Positions 16,558-26,707 of a stretch of 43,023 nucleotides of DNA are shown here, piece after piece. Made by a program: the position numbers and the translations under genes. The stretch's first letter is position 1; each line of letters starts with the position of its first letter. The DNA is from Pseudomonadota bacterium (GTDB taxonomy: Bacteria; Pseudomonadota; Gammaproteobacteria; Burkholderiales; Nitrosomonadaceae), in the NCBI GenBank assembly GCA_018240285.1, contig JAFEGA010000026.1, forward strand, positions 1 to 43,023. The letters run 5' to 3'. The notes under the pieces are model-generated. The model was not told the origin of the DNA. It did not search any database and was given only the letters and a program-made list of their open reading frames with translations.

Positions 16558-17434
16558 TCTCGGCGGCACCAAAATTGAAGGCGTCGTGCTGGATAATGAC
16601 AGCAAAGAACTGGTGCGGAAACGCGTGGATACGCAGCAATCGGCAGGCTATTGGGCGATTTTGCACACCATCGCGCAACTCACCCGGCAACTGGAAACGG
16701 AAACCGGCCAGCAATGTCCAGTGGGTATCGGCACGCCGGGCGCGATCTCGGCGGTCAGCGGCAAGATGAAGAATTCCAATACAGTGTGTCTGAACGGGCA
16801 GCCGCTGTTCGAGGACTTGCAAGGACTGCTGAACCGGCCGCTGCGCATCGCCAACGACGCCAACTGTTTTGCGCTGAGCGAAGCGCTGGACGGCGCGGGC
16901 AAGGGTTATGGCGTGGTGTTCGGCGTCATCATGGGCACCGGTGTCGGCGGCGGCATCGTGTTCAACAACCAATTACACCAAGGACATCAGCACATCGGCG
17001 GCGAATGGGGTCACAACATTCTGGAACGGAACGGACCGGATTGCTACTGCGGCCAGAAAGGCTGCGTCGAAACCTTCATCTCCGGTCCCGGCCTAGCCGC
17101 CGATTATCACCGCCACGGCGGCAATCGCACCTTGCAAGCCAACGACATCGTGGCACTGGCAGCGCAAAGCGATGCCCTGGCGGAAGCCGCGATGCAACGT
17201 TTCCTCGACCGCTTCGGCCGCGCGCTAGCAATGGTCATCAACATCCTCGACCCGGATGCCATCGTACTGGGCGGCGGATTATCGAATATTGAGAGGTTGT
17301 ACAGCGAAGGCCGCGAGAACGTTGCACGCTATGTATTCAACGACCAATTCATCACGCCGATCTTGAAAAACATCCACGGTGATAGCTCCGGCGTACGCGG
17401 GGCTGCGCAGTTGTGGCGGCGTGATGAAATTTAG
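16541..17434 (+). CDS. ROK-family sugar kinase (fructokinase-like)
   Basis: A 297-residue ROK kinase. The nucleotide loop IGIDLGGTKIEG lies at residues 3-14, NDANCFALSEA carries the catalytic Asp, and GTGVGGGIV is the second phosphate loop. The zinc site CYCGQKGCVE follows an EWGHN motif with its histidine. Length and motifs resemble E. coli Mak (fructokinase); glucose or N-acetylglucosamine kinase activity is also possible within ROK. With glk and pgi nearby it would supply hexose phosphates, for example from sucrose turnover. The start overlaps the VOC remnant. A palindromic repeat begins 10 bp after the stop. Confidence 0.85.
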   Translation: MRIGIDLGGTKIEGVVLDNDSKELVRKRVDTQQSAGYWAILHTIAQLTRQLETETGQQCPVGIGTPGAISAVSGKMKNSNTVCLNGQPLFEDLQGLLNRPLRIANDANCFALSEALDGAGKGYGVVFGVIMGTGVGGGIVFNNQLHQGHQHIGGEWGHNILERNGPDCYCGQKGCVETFISGPGLAADYHRHGGNRTLQANDIVALAAQSDALAEAAMQRFLDRFGRALAMVINILDPDAIVLGGGLSNIERLYSEGRENVARYVFNDQFITPILKNIHGDSSGVRGAAQLWRRDEI

Positions 17435-17444
17435 AATGTTTGAA

Positions 17445-17522
17445 GTGGATAAGCGCAACGCCATCCACCAAAATTATCCATCAAAACTGAAGGATACGGT
17501 GAATGACGCTTCGCTTATCCAC
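17445..17522. repeat. Palindromic repeat with 11-bp perfect termini
   Basis: GTGGATAAGCG (17445-17455) and CGCTTATCCAC (17512-17522) are perfect inverted ends. The similarity extends inward for about 25 bp with a few mismatches (…CAACGCCATCCACC against AAGCGTCATTCACC). Each arm also begins GTGGAT and ends ATCCAC or ATTCAC, so each is itself a small hairpin. It resembles dispersed intergenic palindromes known in several proteobacteria and carries no coding capacity. Confidence 0.65.
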
Positions 17523-17719
17523 CCTACAAAACCGGCCCTTGGCCACACGCTACAACCGCATCACAATCCTTCCGGGATTCGATTGCCAAACTCATAGGTT
17601 TGATGCGCCGCACCATTAATTCAGCCAGTCAGAATAGCTCCAACCGTTACTCGGATTGGCGCCGGGCTATTTCCTGACTATTCTGAAGTCTGACTTTGGA
17701 TTAGCCGGAACATGTATCG

Positions 17720-18085
17720 CACTCTTGGGAAAGCCATTCTGGAAACAAGCACCCGCTTTAAAGTCTTTTACTGACCGACTGACTGAACGCCGATGTTCTG
17801 AAGCGCGGCGCAATGTCAGGCGCGATATTGGAAACCTGGGTTATCGCGGAAATCATCAAATCCTATTTGCATCATGGCCGCAGCCCCCGAGTCTACTTTT
17901 ACCGCGACAAGGAAAAGCGGGAAATCGATCTGCTGATTGAAGAAAACGGAATACTCTATCCGGTCGAAATCAAAAAATCGGCGGCTATTCACACTATGAA
18001 ATTCAGAGGATTCAGTATGCTCGAGTCAACACCCCGGCGGTCATGACGGGGTGATCTGTTTTGACCGCTATCCGATCATGTGGAT
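17720..18085 (+). pseudogene. Broken AAA ATPase, DUF4143-type C-terminal part
   Basis: This is the remnant of an ATPase of the AAA_14/DUF4143 family, normally ~380-400 residues. The clear part is the frame 17813-18046, reading GAILETWVIAEIIKSYLHHGR, YFYRDKEKREIDLLIEENG and YPVEIKKSA, which match the nuclease-like C-terminal domain. Upstream pieces ILETS (near 17740) and FTDRLTE (near 17770) recall the preceding DUF4143 segment, in other frames with deletions. Downstream another frame shift leads to GVICFDRYP (from ~18049) before a stop near 18157. The N-terminal P-loop half is gone. No function is expected. Confidence 0.7.
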
Positions 18086-18234
18086 GCCATATCGGCAGGT
18101 TATTTGTGATCGCCCTGACAAATGGATTTACCCCCAGAAACAATTCAATTTAGCATAACCATATTGCAAATTTTAGAAGATTATCCATCGATAATGCCAA
18201 GACAGGAGCCTTCTGCTGGCTTTCCAGCTTGCCC

Positions 18235-18681
18235 CTAACGAACAATCAAAATTGGTTTAGAAATATTGTTTGCAATTTCGATGACTCTGTCGAACAAACT
18301 TGAGGCTCGAACCGATCCACTGATTGGCATCGTGCCCGCATCTAGTACCTCGAAATAAAAGCCGTTTACAGTCTTTCCGCTTTGGTCAATTCCCTTTGCA
18401 GGAATCATTCTCGCCGTAAAATCCTGAGAGTCCAACAAAAATCGCCGAGTAACAAAATATCCTTTATACGGCAACTCTACTCGTACAATGGGGGCATCGG
18501 GAAATTGATACTTCATTGCTTCAGTAAGAACCTTGTCTGCCTGTTCCTCAGTCATTGGATAGATATATTGGGTCGAAACATCTGCTGATGCATACTGCGC
18601 TGTGCTTCTGGATGTAGCACATCCAACTGTTGAAATTACAGTAGTGGCAAGGATTGTTGCTAAAACAATAGCATGAATCAT
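18235..18681 (-). CDS. Lipoprotein of unknown function
   Basis: A 148-residue predicted lipoprotein. From ATG 18681 it begins MIHAIVLATILATTVISTVGC, with the lipobox STVGC near residue 21; GGAGG lies 11 nt upstream. An in-frame GTG at 18699 lies just upstream of that site and is unlikely. The mature part (TEEQADKVLTEAMKYQFPDAPI, then YKGYFVTRRFLLDSQDFTARMIPA) looks like a small alpha/beta domain, and I know no family for it. It is followed upstream on the same strand by the 66-residue gene 54 bp away. Base composition is more AT-rich than in the neighbouring glycogen genes. Confidence 0.65.
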   Translation of the reverse strand: MIHAIVLATILATTVISTVGCATSRSTAQYASADVSTQYIYPMTEEQADKVLTEAMKYQFPDAPIVRVELPYKGYFVTRRFLLDSQDFTARMIPAKGIDQSGKTVNGFYFEVLDAGTMPISGSVRASSLFDRVIEIANNISKPILIVR

Positions 18682-18735
18682 CTCAATTTTTTCCTCCACG
18701 AATGTTGGTCTATTCGGTTTAGCACACAGACCAAG

Positions 18736-18936
18736 TTATGGCTTCACAATTTTTGAGACAAGTTTTACTATTTCTTCTCCAACAACCAGTCCTTTTTTTC
18801 TACTTTCAATATGTCCTTCCGGTGTGTGAGATAATTCCGATCTCGCTGATTCTAAAAGAGCCTCGGCAATTCCTTTCTTGAAAGATGCACCGTGTCCGTG
18901 AGGAAGTTCGTCTGGGATCGTTAATTCGACTTTCAT
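18736..18936 (-). CDS. Small hypothetical protein
   Basis: A 66-residue protein beginning MKVELTIPDELPHGHGASFKKG and ending in a Lys/Val-rich tail. AGGAG lies 7 nt before the ATG, so it is probably translated. It has no signal peptide or membrane span, and the first 12 residues resemble a beta strand and turn as in small DNA-binding or antitoxin-type proteins, which is not enough for a call. It lies 54 bp upstream of the lipoprotein gene on the same strand and is probably co-transcribed with it. Confidence 0.6.
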   Translation of the reverse strand: MKVELTIPDELPHGHGASFKKGIAEALLESARSELSHTPEGHIESRKKGLVVGEEIVKLVSKIVKP

Positions 18937-18990
18937 TGTTTTCTCCTGAGGTTAGCTAAAAAGTGAATCATCTTCATAAAACTAATCATT

Positions 18991-21204
18991 TTAATGAATT
19001 GAATTGCCAGGCGCACTACTATCACTCAACGCAAACACCACCCCCGCCAGCGGTGGCAACGTGATCGCGATCGAGTCGGCAAATCCCATCCAGGGCATTT
19101 GCACGCTGGCAATATGGCCTAAGTTGCCGGCATTGCTGCCGCCGTAATACGCGGAATCACTGTTGAAGATTTCGCGGTAAATCCCACCGGCAGGAACGCC
19201 GATGCGGTAGCCGATGCGCGGCACCGGAGTAAAGTTGAGGACGATCAGCACGAAACTGCCGTCTCTGGCGCGGCGCAGGTAGCTGATGATGGATTGCTCG
19301 GCGTCCTGGCAGCCGATCCATTGAAAGCCTTCGGTGGCGAAGTCGAGCTGGTGCAGCGCCGGGATATTTTTGTAGCAGTGATTCAAATCGCGCAGCAACG
19401 CTTGCACACCGGCGTGCGGCGACTGCTGCAGCAATCCCCAGTCGAGTTCCGCGTTCACGCGCCATTCGCGTTGTTGTGCGAATTCGTTGCCCATGAAATT
19501 GAGCTTCTTGCCCGGCGAGGTCAGCTGGTAGGTCAGCAGCAGGCGCACGTTGGCGAATTTCTGCCAGTCGTCGCCGGGCATTTTGTTGAATAGCGAGCCT
19601 TTACCGTGCACCACTTCGTCGTGCGAGAACGGCAGCACGAAGTTTTCGGAATACGCATACAACTGGCTGAAAGTCAGTTGATCGTGGTGATAGCGGCGGT
19701 GCACCGGATCCTGGCGCATGTACGACAGCGTATCGTGCATCCAGCCCATGTTCCATTTCATCGAAAAACCTAGTCCGCCGACGTACGTCGGGCGCGACAC
19801 CGCGGGCCATGCGGTCGATTCCTCGGCCAGTGTCAATGCACCGGGAAATTCGCCGTGCACCATGACGTTCAACTCGCGCAGGAAATCGATCGCTTCCAGA
19901 TTCTCCCGGCCGCCGTATTTGTTCGGCAGCCATTCGCCCTCCTTGCGCGAATAATCGAGGTACAGCATCGACGCCACGGCATCGACGCGCAAGCCGTCGA
20001 GATGAAATTCGGATAACCAGAAATGCGCACTGGACAGCAGAAACGATTTCACTTCGTTGCGCCCGTAATTGAAAATATACGTGCCCCAATCCTGATGAAA
20101 ACCGAGGCGCGGGTCTTCGTGCTCGTACAACGCGGTGCCGTCGAAACGCGCCAGCGCAAACGCATCCTGCGGGAAATGCGCGGGCACCCAATCGAGAATC
20201 ACGCCGATGCCCGCCTGATGGCAGGCATCAACAAAAAAACGGAAATCATCGGCTGAGCCGTAGCGGCTGGTGACGGCGAAATAACCGGTGGTCTGATAAC
20301 CCCACGATTCATCGAGCGGATGTTCGGAGACCGGCATCAGTTCGATATGCGTATAACCCATTTCCACCACATACGGCAGCAGGTGCTCAGCCAATTCGCG
20401 GTAGCTATAAAAACGCCCATCGGGATGGCGTTTCCATGAACCGGCGTGAATCTCCAGGATGTTCACCGCCGCGTGCAGCCAGTCCCAATGGGCGCGATGG
20501 GTCATCCAGGCAGCATCCTGCCAATCGTAGCCGCTCGTTGCGGGCGTCAGCGCCGCCGTGTTGGGACGCAGTTCGAAGCGCTTGGCATACGGATCGGTTT
20601 TAACCAGAATCTCACCACTGGCGCGGTTGCGGATTTCGAATTTATACAAGGTATCCGGCGGCAATTCGGGAATGAACAATTCCCACACACCGCTGCCGTG
20701 ATGCACCTTCATCGGATGAATCCGGCCATCCCAGCGGTTGAAATCGCCGATGACGCTGACCCGCTCGGCATTCGGCGCCCATACTGCGAAACGCATGCCA
20801 TTCACCCCGCTATGACAAACGGGCTGCGCACCGAGCATGCGGTGCGCTTGCCACAGCTTGCCCTCGTTGAACAAATACAAATCGTGACCGGAAATTTGCG
20901 GCGCAAACGCGTACGGATCGAATAATTCATAAACACTATGACCGGTGCCTTTTTCCTCGATACGCAGACGGTAAGGCATCACAGGCGTCCTATCGCCGCG
21001 CCACTCGAAAATTCCGTCGGGATGGATGCGCTGCATCGGTTCGAAGCCGGTTGCGGTTCTGATCCACACCTGCGCATCGTGCGGCCGGAACACCCGCACC
21101 ACGGCCTGGCCGTGTTCGCGGTGCAATCCCAGGTAGGTGTAAGGATCGTGTAAGCGCGCATGCAGCAGCGCGTGTTGTATCGGGTTGGTTTTTCTAGCTG
21201 TCAT
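18991..21204 (-). CDS. glgB: 1,4-alpha-glucan branching enzyme
   Basis: A 737-residue GH13 branching enzyme that makes alpha-1,6 branches in glycogen. The N-terminal domains (CBM48-like, [21 protein letters not shown]) precede the catalytic barrel. The catalytic residues are in [14 protein letters not shown] (Asp near 408), [10 protein letters not shown] (Glu near 458) and [12 protein letters not shown] (Asp near 528), matching E. coli GlgB spacing. The open frame reaches back by TTG to 21306. Likely starts are ATG 21204 (MTARKTN) or ATG 21231 (MIANPPV); neither has a clear RBS, and a TATAAT box 7 nt before 21231 favours the later one. It is divergent from glgC and thus on its own transcript. 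Confidence 0.93.
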   Translation of the reverse strand: MTARKTNPIQHALLHARLHDPYTYLGLHREHGQAVVRVFRPHDAQVWIRTATGFEPMQRIHPDGIFEWRGDRTPVMPYRLRIEEKGTGHSVYELFDPYAFAPQISGHDLYLFNEGKLWQAHRMLGAQPVCHSGVNGMRFAVWAPNAERVSVIGDFNRWDGRIHPMKVHHGSGVWELFIPELPPDTLYKFEIRNRASGEILVKTDPYAKRFELRPNTAALTPATSGYDWQDAAWMTHRAHWDWLHAAVNILEIHAGSWKRHPDGRFYSYRELAEHLLPYVVEMGYTHIELMPVSEHPLDESWGYQTTGYFAVTSRYGSADDFRFFVDACHQAGIGVILDWVPAHFPQDAFALARFDGTALYEHEDPRLGFHQDWGTYIFNYGRNEVKSFLLSSAHFWLSEFHLDGLRVDAVASMLYLDYSRKEGEWLPNKYGGRENLEAIDFLRELNVMVHGEFPGALTLAEESTAWPAVSRPTYVGGLGFSMKWNMGWMHDTLSYMRQDPVHRRYHHDQLTFSQLYAYSENFVLPFSHDEVVHGKGSLFNKMPGDDWQKFANVRLLLTYQLTSPGKKLNFMGNEFAQQREWRVNAELDWGLLQQSPHAGVQALLRDLNHCYKNIPALHQLDFATEGFQWIGCQDAEQSIISYLRRARDGSFVLIVLNFTPVPRIGYRIGVPAGGIYREIFNSDSAYYGGSNAGNLGHIASVQMPWMGFADSIAITLPPLAGVVFALSDSSAPGNSIH

Positions 21205-21238
21205 CGTATTGACCGGAGGATTGGCTATCATCGTATGG

Positions 21239-21244
21239 ATTATA
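21239..21244 (-). promoter_or_regulatory. Candidate -10 box for glgB
   Basis: TATAAT reads on the minus strand at 21244-21239 in the glgB-glgC divergent gap. No good -35 lies 16-18 nt upstream (TTGTCT is 21 nt away). If used, transcription would begin around 21232, making ATG 21231 leaderless or giving ATG 21204 a ~28-nt leader. Confidence 0.35.
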
Positions 21245-21349
21245 GCGTGCCCAATCTTTGATTTAAGACAATCCAATCCAAATCCATAAGTGAGAAAGTG
21301 ACACAATAATGCGATACTATAGACACATGAAGTAGAAGGGGGTAATGCT

Positions 21350-22777
21350 ATGAACTATAACAATGAACCGCAACATGCTGGCGAATCCCAGGCGGGGCAC
21401 AAAACCGGCAGTCACTTCCACAGCCACATTTCGCGCGATACGCTGGCGCTGATACTCGCGGGCGGACGCGGCAGCCGCTTGCATCAGCTGACCGATTGGC
21501 GCGCCAAGCCGGCGGTTCCTTTCGGCGGCAAGTTCCGCATCATCGATTTTCCGCTCTCCAATTGCGTCAACTCCGGTTTCCGGCGCATCGGCGTGGTGAC
21601 GCAATACAAAGCGCAAAGCCTGATCCGCCATATTCAGCACGGCTGGAGTTTTCTCGATGGGCGCTTCAAGGAATTCGTCGAATTGCTGCCAGCGCAACAA
21701 CGCACCGCCGATGAAACCTGGTATCAAGGCACCGCCGATGCGGTTTTTCAGAATATCGACATCATGCAGCGGCATGATGCTAAGTACGTCATGATCCTCG
21801 GCGGCGATCACATCTACAGGATGGATTACAGCAAATTGCTGGCCGAGCATATCGAAAAAGGGGCGGATATGACGGTGGCTTGCTTGGAGGTACCTCTGGC
21901 GGAAGCCGTCGCCTTCGGCGTGATGGGCGTCAATGCGGCCTGGCAAATCACCAGCTTTGCGGAAAAACCAGCCCATCCGGCGCCGATACCCGGCCAGCCG
22001 GATAAGGCGCTGGCCAGCATGGGCATTTATGTGTTTAACGCCAAATTCCTCTATGAGCAAAATAAAGCACCCCGCCGCAAGCAGCGGGGTATTAACTGCG
22101 CTCCTCAATCTGCTGGTTCTCAACCAGCTTTCGCCCCAAGGGGCGGGGAATTGAACCCACAGAGATTAATCCGCGATCATCAAACGCAAGATTCGTCGCA
22201 TGATTTCGGCAAGGATATGATTCCATATCTAGTGCCGCGCTATCGCGTCTTCGCGCACCGCTTCCAGAACAGTTGCGTCAACCTATCGACCGGCATGCCT
22301 TACTGGCGCGATGTGGGAACGGTCGACGCCTACTGGGAAGCCAATATCGATCTGGTTGGCGTCACCCCGCAACTCAATTTGTACGATGCCGATTGGCCGA
22401 TCTGGACGCATCAGGAGCAGTTACCGCCAGCCAAATTTGTGTTCGACGATGACGACCGCCGCGGGCAGGCTTTGGATTCATCCGTCTCGGGCGGCTGCAT
22501 CATCAGCGGCGCTACCGTGCGCCGTTCCCTGCTGTTTTCCAACGTCAAGGTCAACAGCTACAGCTCGCTGGAAGACGCCGTCATCCTGCCGGATGTGGTG
22601 ATTGGACGGCGCGCGCGCTTGCGGCGCGTAGTCGTGGAAAAAAGATGCGTCATTCCGGAAGGATTGGTTGTGGGCTACGATGCCGATAAAGACCGCGAGC
22701 GGTTTTATGTAACGGAAAAAGGCATTACCTTGATCACACCCGAAATGCTGGGACAGGAAATCCATAAGGTCTGCTGA
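21350..22777 (+). CDS. glgC: Glucose-1-phosphate adenylyltransferase with in-frame 35-residue insertion
   Basis: ADP-glucose pyrophosphorylase, which makes ADP-glucose from ATP and glucose-1-phosphate and is the committed, allosterically controlled step of glycogen synthesis. The N-terminal [20 protein letters not shown] and [18 protein letters not shown] are the nucleotide and activator-site blocks. The C-terminal left-handed beta-helix has [21 protein letters not shown]. The protein is 475 residues against a usual ~420-440: residues 238-272 ([16 protein letters not shown]… ELNPQR) are absent from the family and come from the hairpin-rich insert at 22061-22165. The sequence resumes with LIRD and then [16 protein letters not shown] lies ~7 nt before the ATG. 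It leads the run glgC, GH57, GH57, pgi, glgA. Confidence 0.92.
   Translation: MNYNNEPQHAGESQAGHKTGSHFHSHISRDTLALILAGGRGSRLHQLTDWRAKPAVPFGGKFRIIDFPLSNCVNSGFRRIGVVTQYKAQSLIRHIQHGWSFLDGRFKEFVELLPAQQRTADETWYQGTADAVFQNIDIMQRHDAKYVMILGGDHIYRMDYSKLLAEHIEKGADMTVACLEVPLAEAVAFGVMGVNAAWQITSFAEKPAHPAPIPGQPDKALASMGIYVFNAKFLYEQNKAPRRKQRGINCAPQSAGSQPAFAPRGGELNPQRLIRDHQTQDSSHDFGKDMIPYLVPRYRVFAHRFQNSCVNLSTGMPYWRDVGTVDAYWEANIDLVGVTPQLNLYDADWPIWTHQEQLPPAKFVFDDDDRRGQALDSSVSGGCIISGATVRRSLLFSNVKVNSYSSLEDAVILPDVVIGRRARLRRVVVEKRCVIPEGLVVGYDADKDRERFYVTEKGITLITPEMLGQEIHKVC
22061..22165 (+). mobile_element. 105-bp hairpin-rich insertion element inside glgC
   Basis: This segment interrupts the glgC codons between FLYEQ and LIRD and is exactly 35 codons with no stop. 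It folds into three consecutive hairpins: ACCCCGC/GCGGGGT (22069-22075 with 22084-22090), GCTGGTT/AACCAGC (22112-22118 with 22122-22128, 3-nt loop) and CGCCCC/GGGGCG (22132-22137 with 22140-22145). It encodes no transposase. Hairpin-dense short elements of this kind recall IS200/IS605-derived MITEs or Rickettsia-style palindromic elements. No target duplication is obvious, and the edges could be off by a few bases. Confidence 0.65.
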
Positions 22778-22850
22778 TCTCGTCAGGGCGAACGTAATGT
22801 ACTCGTCAGCTCTCTAATAACAATAATCAAATGAGCATCATCTTCTACAA

Positions 22851-24554
22851 ATGAAACAATTGAATTTAGTTCTACTGTGGCACATGCACCAGCCGGATTA
22901 CCGGGACTACGTCACCAACGAATTCGTGTTACCGTGGGTGTATCTGCACGCCATCAAGGATTACACCGACATGGCTTACCACCTGGAAATGCACCCGAAC
23001 ACCAAGGCGGTGGTCAACTTCGTACCGGTGCTGCTCGATCAATTGGAGGATTTCAGCGCGCAATTTTCCAGCGGGCTAATTCGCAGCCCCTTGTTGCGCT
23101 TGCTCGCCACACCGGATCTCGAGCATATTTCCATTCAAGATCGACTGTATGTGTTCGACAGCTGTTTTCTCAGCAACCACACCACCATGTTGCAGCCCTA
23201 CCCGGCCTACAAGCGCTTGCATGAGCTTTATCAGATGTTCAACCGGCGCTGCGAAAGCGAGCTGGTGTATTTTTCCGGGCAATACATGGCCGATTTGCTG
23301 GTGTGGTATCACCTGGCGTGGATGGGGGAAAGCGTCCGGCGCAACAACGAATTCGTCATGCGCTTGATGGCGCAAAGCCAGGAATTCAGCTACGAAAACC
23401 GCTTGCAGCTTTTCAACTTGATCGGCGAACTGATCAAAAACCTGATCCCGCGTTACCGCAAACTCGCCGAATCCGGTCAGATCGAGTTATCCACCACGCC
23501 GCACTATCATCCGCTCGCGCCGTTACTGATCGATTTCGCATCCGCACGGGACAATCAGCCCGACGTCACGTTACCGGAACATCAGCTGTATCCGGGCGGA
23601 CGCAGCCGCGTCGCATTCCATCTATCGTCGGCCATCAGCAGCCACACAAAGCGTTTCAACGAAAAACCCGCCGGTGTTTGGCCAGCCGAAGGCGCATTAT
23701 CGTCGGCGTTATTGAAAATTTTCGCCGAGCAAGGCTGCCGCTGGAGCGCCAGCGGCGAAGGCGTGCTGGCCAACAGCCTGCGCGCTTCTTATCCGGATGC
23801 GCCGTTACCGGATCGTAACCATTATTTGTACCGCCCGTACCGCGTCGATGGCGAAACGGGGCAAGTCATCTGCTTTTTCCGCGACGATCAATTATCCGAT
23901 TTGATCGGGTTCGAATACTCCAAGTGGTTCGGACGCGATGCGGCGGAAAACTTTATTCAATCGCTGGAACGTATTTACCACAGCACACCGGCGGACGAAA
24001 ATCCGGTGGTCAGCGTGATTTTGGACGGAGAAAATGCTTGGGAGTCGTATCCTTACAATGGTTTTTACTTTCTGGAAGACCTCTACAGTTTACTGGAGAA
24101 CCACCCGTACATCCGCACCACGACTTATCGCAACTATATCGCCGATACGGAAAAGACAAATAATATGACAACATTACCGTCATTGGCAGCCGGTAGCTGG
24201 GTATATGGAACATTCTCGACCTGGATCGGCGACAAGGAAAAAAACCGCGCTTGGGACATGCTGTGTGCCGCAAAGCAGAGTTTCGATCTGGTCATGCAAA
24301 GCGATCGCTTGAGCGACGAAAAAAAGATCGAAGCCAGCCGGCAGTTGGCGTCCTGCGAAAGCTCCGATTGGTTCTGGTGGTTTGGTGATTACAATCCTGC
24401 ACATTCGGTCGCCAGTTTCGACCATCTGTTCCGCTTGAACTTGGTGAATCTTTACCGCCAGCTCAAATTACCGGTGCCTCCGGCGCTGCAGGAATCGATC
24501 AGTAAAGGCAATGAACGCAATGAAGCAAGCGGTACCATGCGGCGATCGTCATAA
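22851..24554 (+). CDS. GH57 glycoside hydrolase (amylase/amylopullulanase-like)
   Basis: A 567-residue GH57 enzyme. The start LVLLWHMHQPDYRD has the family HQP motif. The nucleophile motif GVWPAEGALS gives E280, and the acid/base motif VILDGENAWESYPYNG gives D392. A helical GH57 C-terminal segment follows (SSDWFWWFGDYN). No signal peptide is visible, so it acts in the cytoplasm on stored glucan. This subgroup is annotated as alpha-amylase or amylopullulanase-like; exact bond specificity cannot be read from sequence. It lies 73 bp after glgC and 88 bp before the second GH57 gene. No GlgX-type debranching enzyme lies in the window, so it may take that role (inference). Confidence 0.85.
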   Translation: MKQLNLVLLWHMHQPDYRDYVTNEFVLPWVYLHAIKDYTDMAYHLEMHPNTKAVVNFVPVLLDQLEDFSAQFSSGLIRSPLLRLLATPDLEHISIQDRLYVFDSCFLSNHTTMLQPYPAYKRLHELYQMFNRRCESELVYFSGQYMADLLVWYHLAWMGESVRRNNEFVMRLMAQSQEFSYENRLQLFNLIGELIKNLIPRYRKLAESGQIELSTTPHYHPLAPLLIDFASARDNQPDVTLPEHQLYPGGRSRVAFHLSSAISSHTKRFNEKPAGVWPAEGALSSALLKIFAEQGCRWSASGEGVLANSLRASYPDAPLPDRNHYLYRPYRVDGETGQVICFFRDDQLSDLIGFEYSKWFGRDAAENFIQSLERIYHSTPADENPVVSVILDGENAWESYPYNGFYFLEDLYSLLENHPYIRTTTYRNYIADTEKTNNMTTLPSLAAGSWVYGTFSTWIGDKEKNRAWDMLCAAKQSFDLVMQSDRLSDEKKIEASRQLASCESSDWFWWFGDYNPAHSVASFDHLFRLNLVNLYRQLKLPVPPALQESISKGNERNEASGTMRRSS

Positions 24555-24642
24555 CGGCTGATCCAGCGCGAGCCGTGTTGTGCGGCGAGTAAAATCGAGG
24601 GTGCGGTTGCACCGTTTTAATAACGTCTACCGGGGTCATTGA

Positions 24643-26655
24643 ATGTCACAACGTGTATCGCTACTTTTCGGTGTTCATGCGCACCAACCCGTCGGCAATT
24701 TTCCCGCAGTGCTGGAAGATGCGCATCTGCGCTGCTACAAACCGTTTCTGCAAGTACTCCATCGCTACCCTGATTTCCGTTTTTCCGTGCATTTCTCTGG
24801 CTGGCTACTCGACTATCTAATGCAACGCTTTCCTGCCGATATGGCCTTGTTGCACGACATGGTTGCGCGCTACCAAGTTGAATTATTCGGCGCCGGGGAT
24901 ACCGAACCGGTGCTGGCAGTCATTCCCAACCGCGACCGCACCGGACAGATCGAAACATTCTCGCAAAAGCTGGCGGAAAAATTCGATCAACGCCCGCAAG
25001 GCGCATGGCTGACCGAACGCGTGTGGGAATCTACCGTCGTTCCGGCGCTGGCGGATTGCGGCATCCGTTACGTCACGGTGGACGACTATCATTTTCTTTG
25101 CGCCGGAAAGACGCATGAGGAATTGAACGGTTATTTCACCACCGAAGAAGATTCCCATAAGCTCGATTTATTCCCGATTTCCGAAGCGCTGCGCTACAAA
25201 ATTCCGTTTTCACCGGTGGAGGAAACCATCGCTTATCTGGAATCGCTGGCAGATCAACACACGCAACACACAACATCCGCCGCGATCTACTTCGACGACA
25301 TCGAGAAATTCGGCATCTGGCCGGAAACGTATCAATGGGTATACGAGAAAGGCTGGCTCGAGCGTTTCATTCAGGGCGTGCTGGCGTCGGACAAAATCAG
25401 CACGCAGCATTACAGCGAATACCACGCCAGCGAAAAAACCCGTGGTATCGTCTACCTGCCCACGGTTTCGTACATCGAAATGAACGAATGGACCCTGCCC
25501 GCCCAGTCCGCCAACACGTACGCGGATTTGGTGCAGCAAGCCAAAACCAGCGGCTGGTACGAACACAAAAAAGCATTTTTACGCGGCGGCATCTGGAAAA
25601 ACTTCTTTTCCCGCTACCCGGAATCCAATTGGATGCACAAGCGTATGCTGAGCCTGTCGGCGCGGCTGGCTGAATTACCGGAAAAACAGCGCACGCCGCT
25701 GATGCGGCAAAAACTGTACGAAGCGCAAGCCAATGATGCTTATTGGCATGGCTTGTTCGGCGGTTTGTATCTGCCGCACTTGCGCCGCGCTGTTTACAAC
25801 GCTCTGGTCGAACTGGAAACGCTGCTCGATGCGTGCGCGCCGCGTCCGGCCTATTTCACTGTTGATACCGATCTGGACGGTGTGGAAGAAGCCTATCTGC
25901 ACAATGGCATCTTGCAAGCGATCTTGAAACTGGATCGCTTCGCCAGCATTTGCGAATTCGATGCTTATCCGCTCAAACATAATTTCGGCGACACCTTGCG
26001 CTGCCAAGTCGAGCACTATTATCAAAAAATCCAGCCAGACGCGCGCCATTCGTCCAATCACACAACCAGCGGCATCGCTTCCGCGCACGACCGGATCAGC
26101 TACAAACACGACATCAGCGCCGAAGATGTGGTGCCTGACGATCATCCGCGCAGTCTGTTCGTCGATCGCCTGGACGGCATGTTCGTCACGTACCGGTCTT
26201 TGGCCACGGCGCTGGAAAACAATCATTTCGAGTCGGACAACACGGTGTACCCGGTGCATAAACTCATCATGCTGGATGGCAACCGCTTGCAAGTCACCTA
26301 TCAGTTCACCGCCAAGCTGGAACGCACTTTCAGCACCGAAATCAACCTGGCGATGCCGAGTTGCGACGGCGTCGGCGGACGTTACGTATATCAGGGAAAA
26401 ATTCCCGGCGGCTTCGGTCAATGGCTGGAATTAAGCGGCATGACGGAAATTGCACTGGACGATGACATCCTGGGCGGCAGCGTCATATTAAAAACGTCTC
26501 ATCCGGTCACGCTGCGCGCCCGTCCGCACTTTTCGGTATCGCAATCCGAGAGCGGATTTGAGAAAATCATGCAAGCCACGACGCTGTTGCTGGAGTGGCC
26601 GGTAACAGCGCCGGAATTGATCGTCACATTGGAAATCAAGGCACACGCGCGATAA
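24643..26655 (+). CDS. GH57 4-alpha-glucanotransferase / alpha-amylase
   Basis: A 670-residue GH57 protein with the Thermococcus 4-alpha-glucanotransferase architecture: catalytic barrel, DUF1925 and DUF1926 domains. [13 protein letters not shown] opens the first motif. [11 protein letters not shown] gives nucleophile E125, close to Glu123 of the T. litoralis enzyme, and [14 protein letters not shown] holds the acid/base Asp (218-219); the usual DDGEKFG has I for G. It would redistribute or shorten alpha-1,4 chains in the cytoplasm. GGGG lies ~9 nt before the ATG. It is followed 52 bp later by pgi. Confidence 0.88.
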   Translation: MSQRVSLLFGVHAHQPVGNFPAVLEDAHLRCYKPFLQVLHRYPDFRFSVHFSGWLLDYLMQRFPADMALLHDMVARYQVELFGAGDTEPVLAVIPNRDRTGQIETFSQKLAEKFDQRPQGAWLTERVWESTVVPALADCGIRYVTVDDYHFLCAGKTHEELNGYFTTEEDSHKLDLFPISEALRYKIPFSPVEETIAYLESLADQHTQHTTSAAIYFDDIEKFGIWPETYQWVYEKGWLERFIQGVLASDKISTQHYSEYHASEKTRGIVYLPTVSYIEMNEWTLPAQSANTYADLVQQAKTSGWYEHKKAFLRGGIWKNFFSRYPESNWMHKRMLSLSARLAELPEKQRTPLMRQKLYEAQANDAYWHGLFGGLYLPHLRRAVYNALVELETLLDACAPRPAYFTVDTDLDGVEEAYLHNGILQAILKLDRFASICEFDAYPLKHNFGDTLRCQVEHYYQKIQPDARHSSNHTTSGIASAHDRISYKHDISAEDVVPDDHPRSLFVDRLDGMFVTYRSLATALENNHFESDNTVYPVHKLIMLDGNRLQVTYQFTAKLERTFSTEINLAMPSCDGVGGRYVYQGKIPGGFGQWLELSGMTEIALDDDILGGSVILKTSHPVTLRARPHFSVSQSESGFEKIMQATTLLLEWPVTAPELIVTLEIKAHAR

Positions 26656-26707
26656 CGAAGCCGTAAAAAAACCGCACAACCCATCATCTTCGCCAACCGA
26701 TAAAAAC

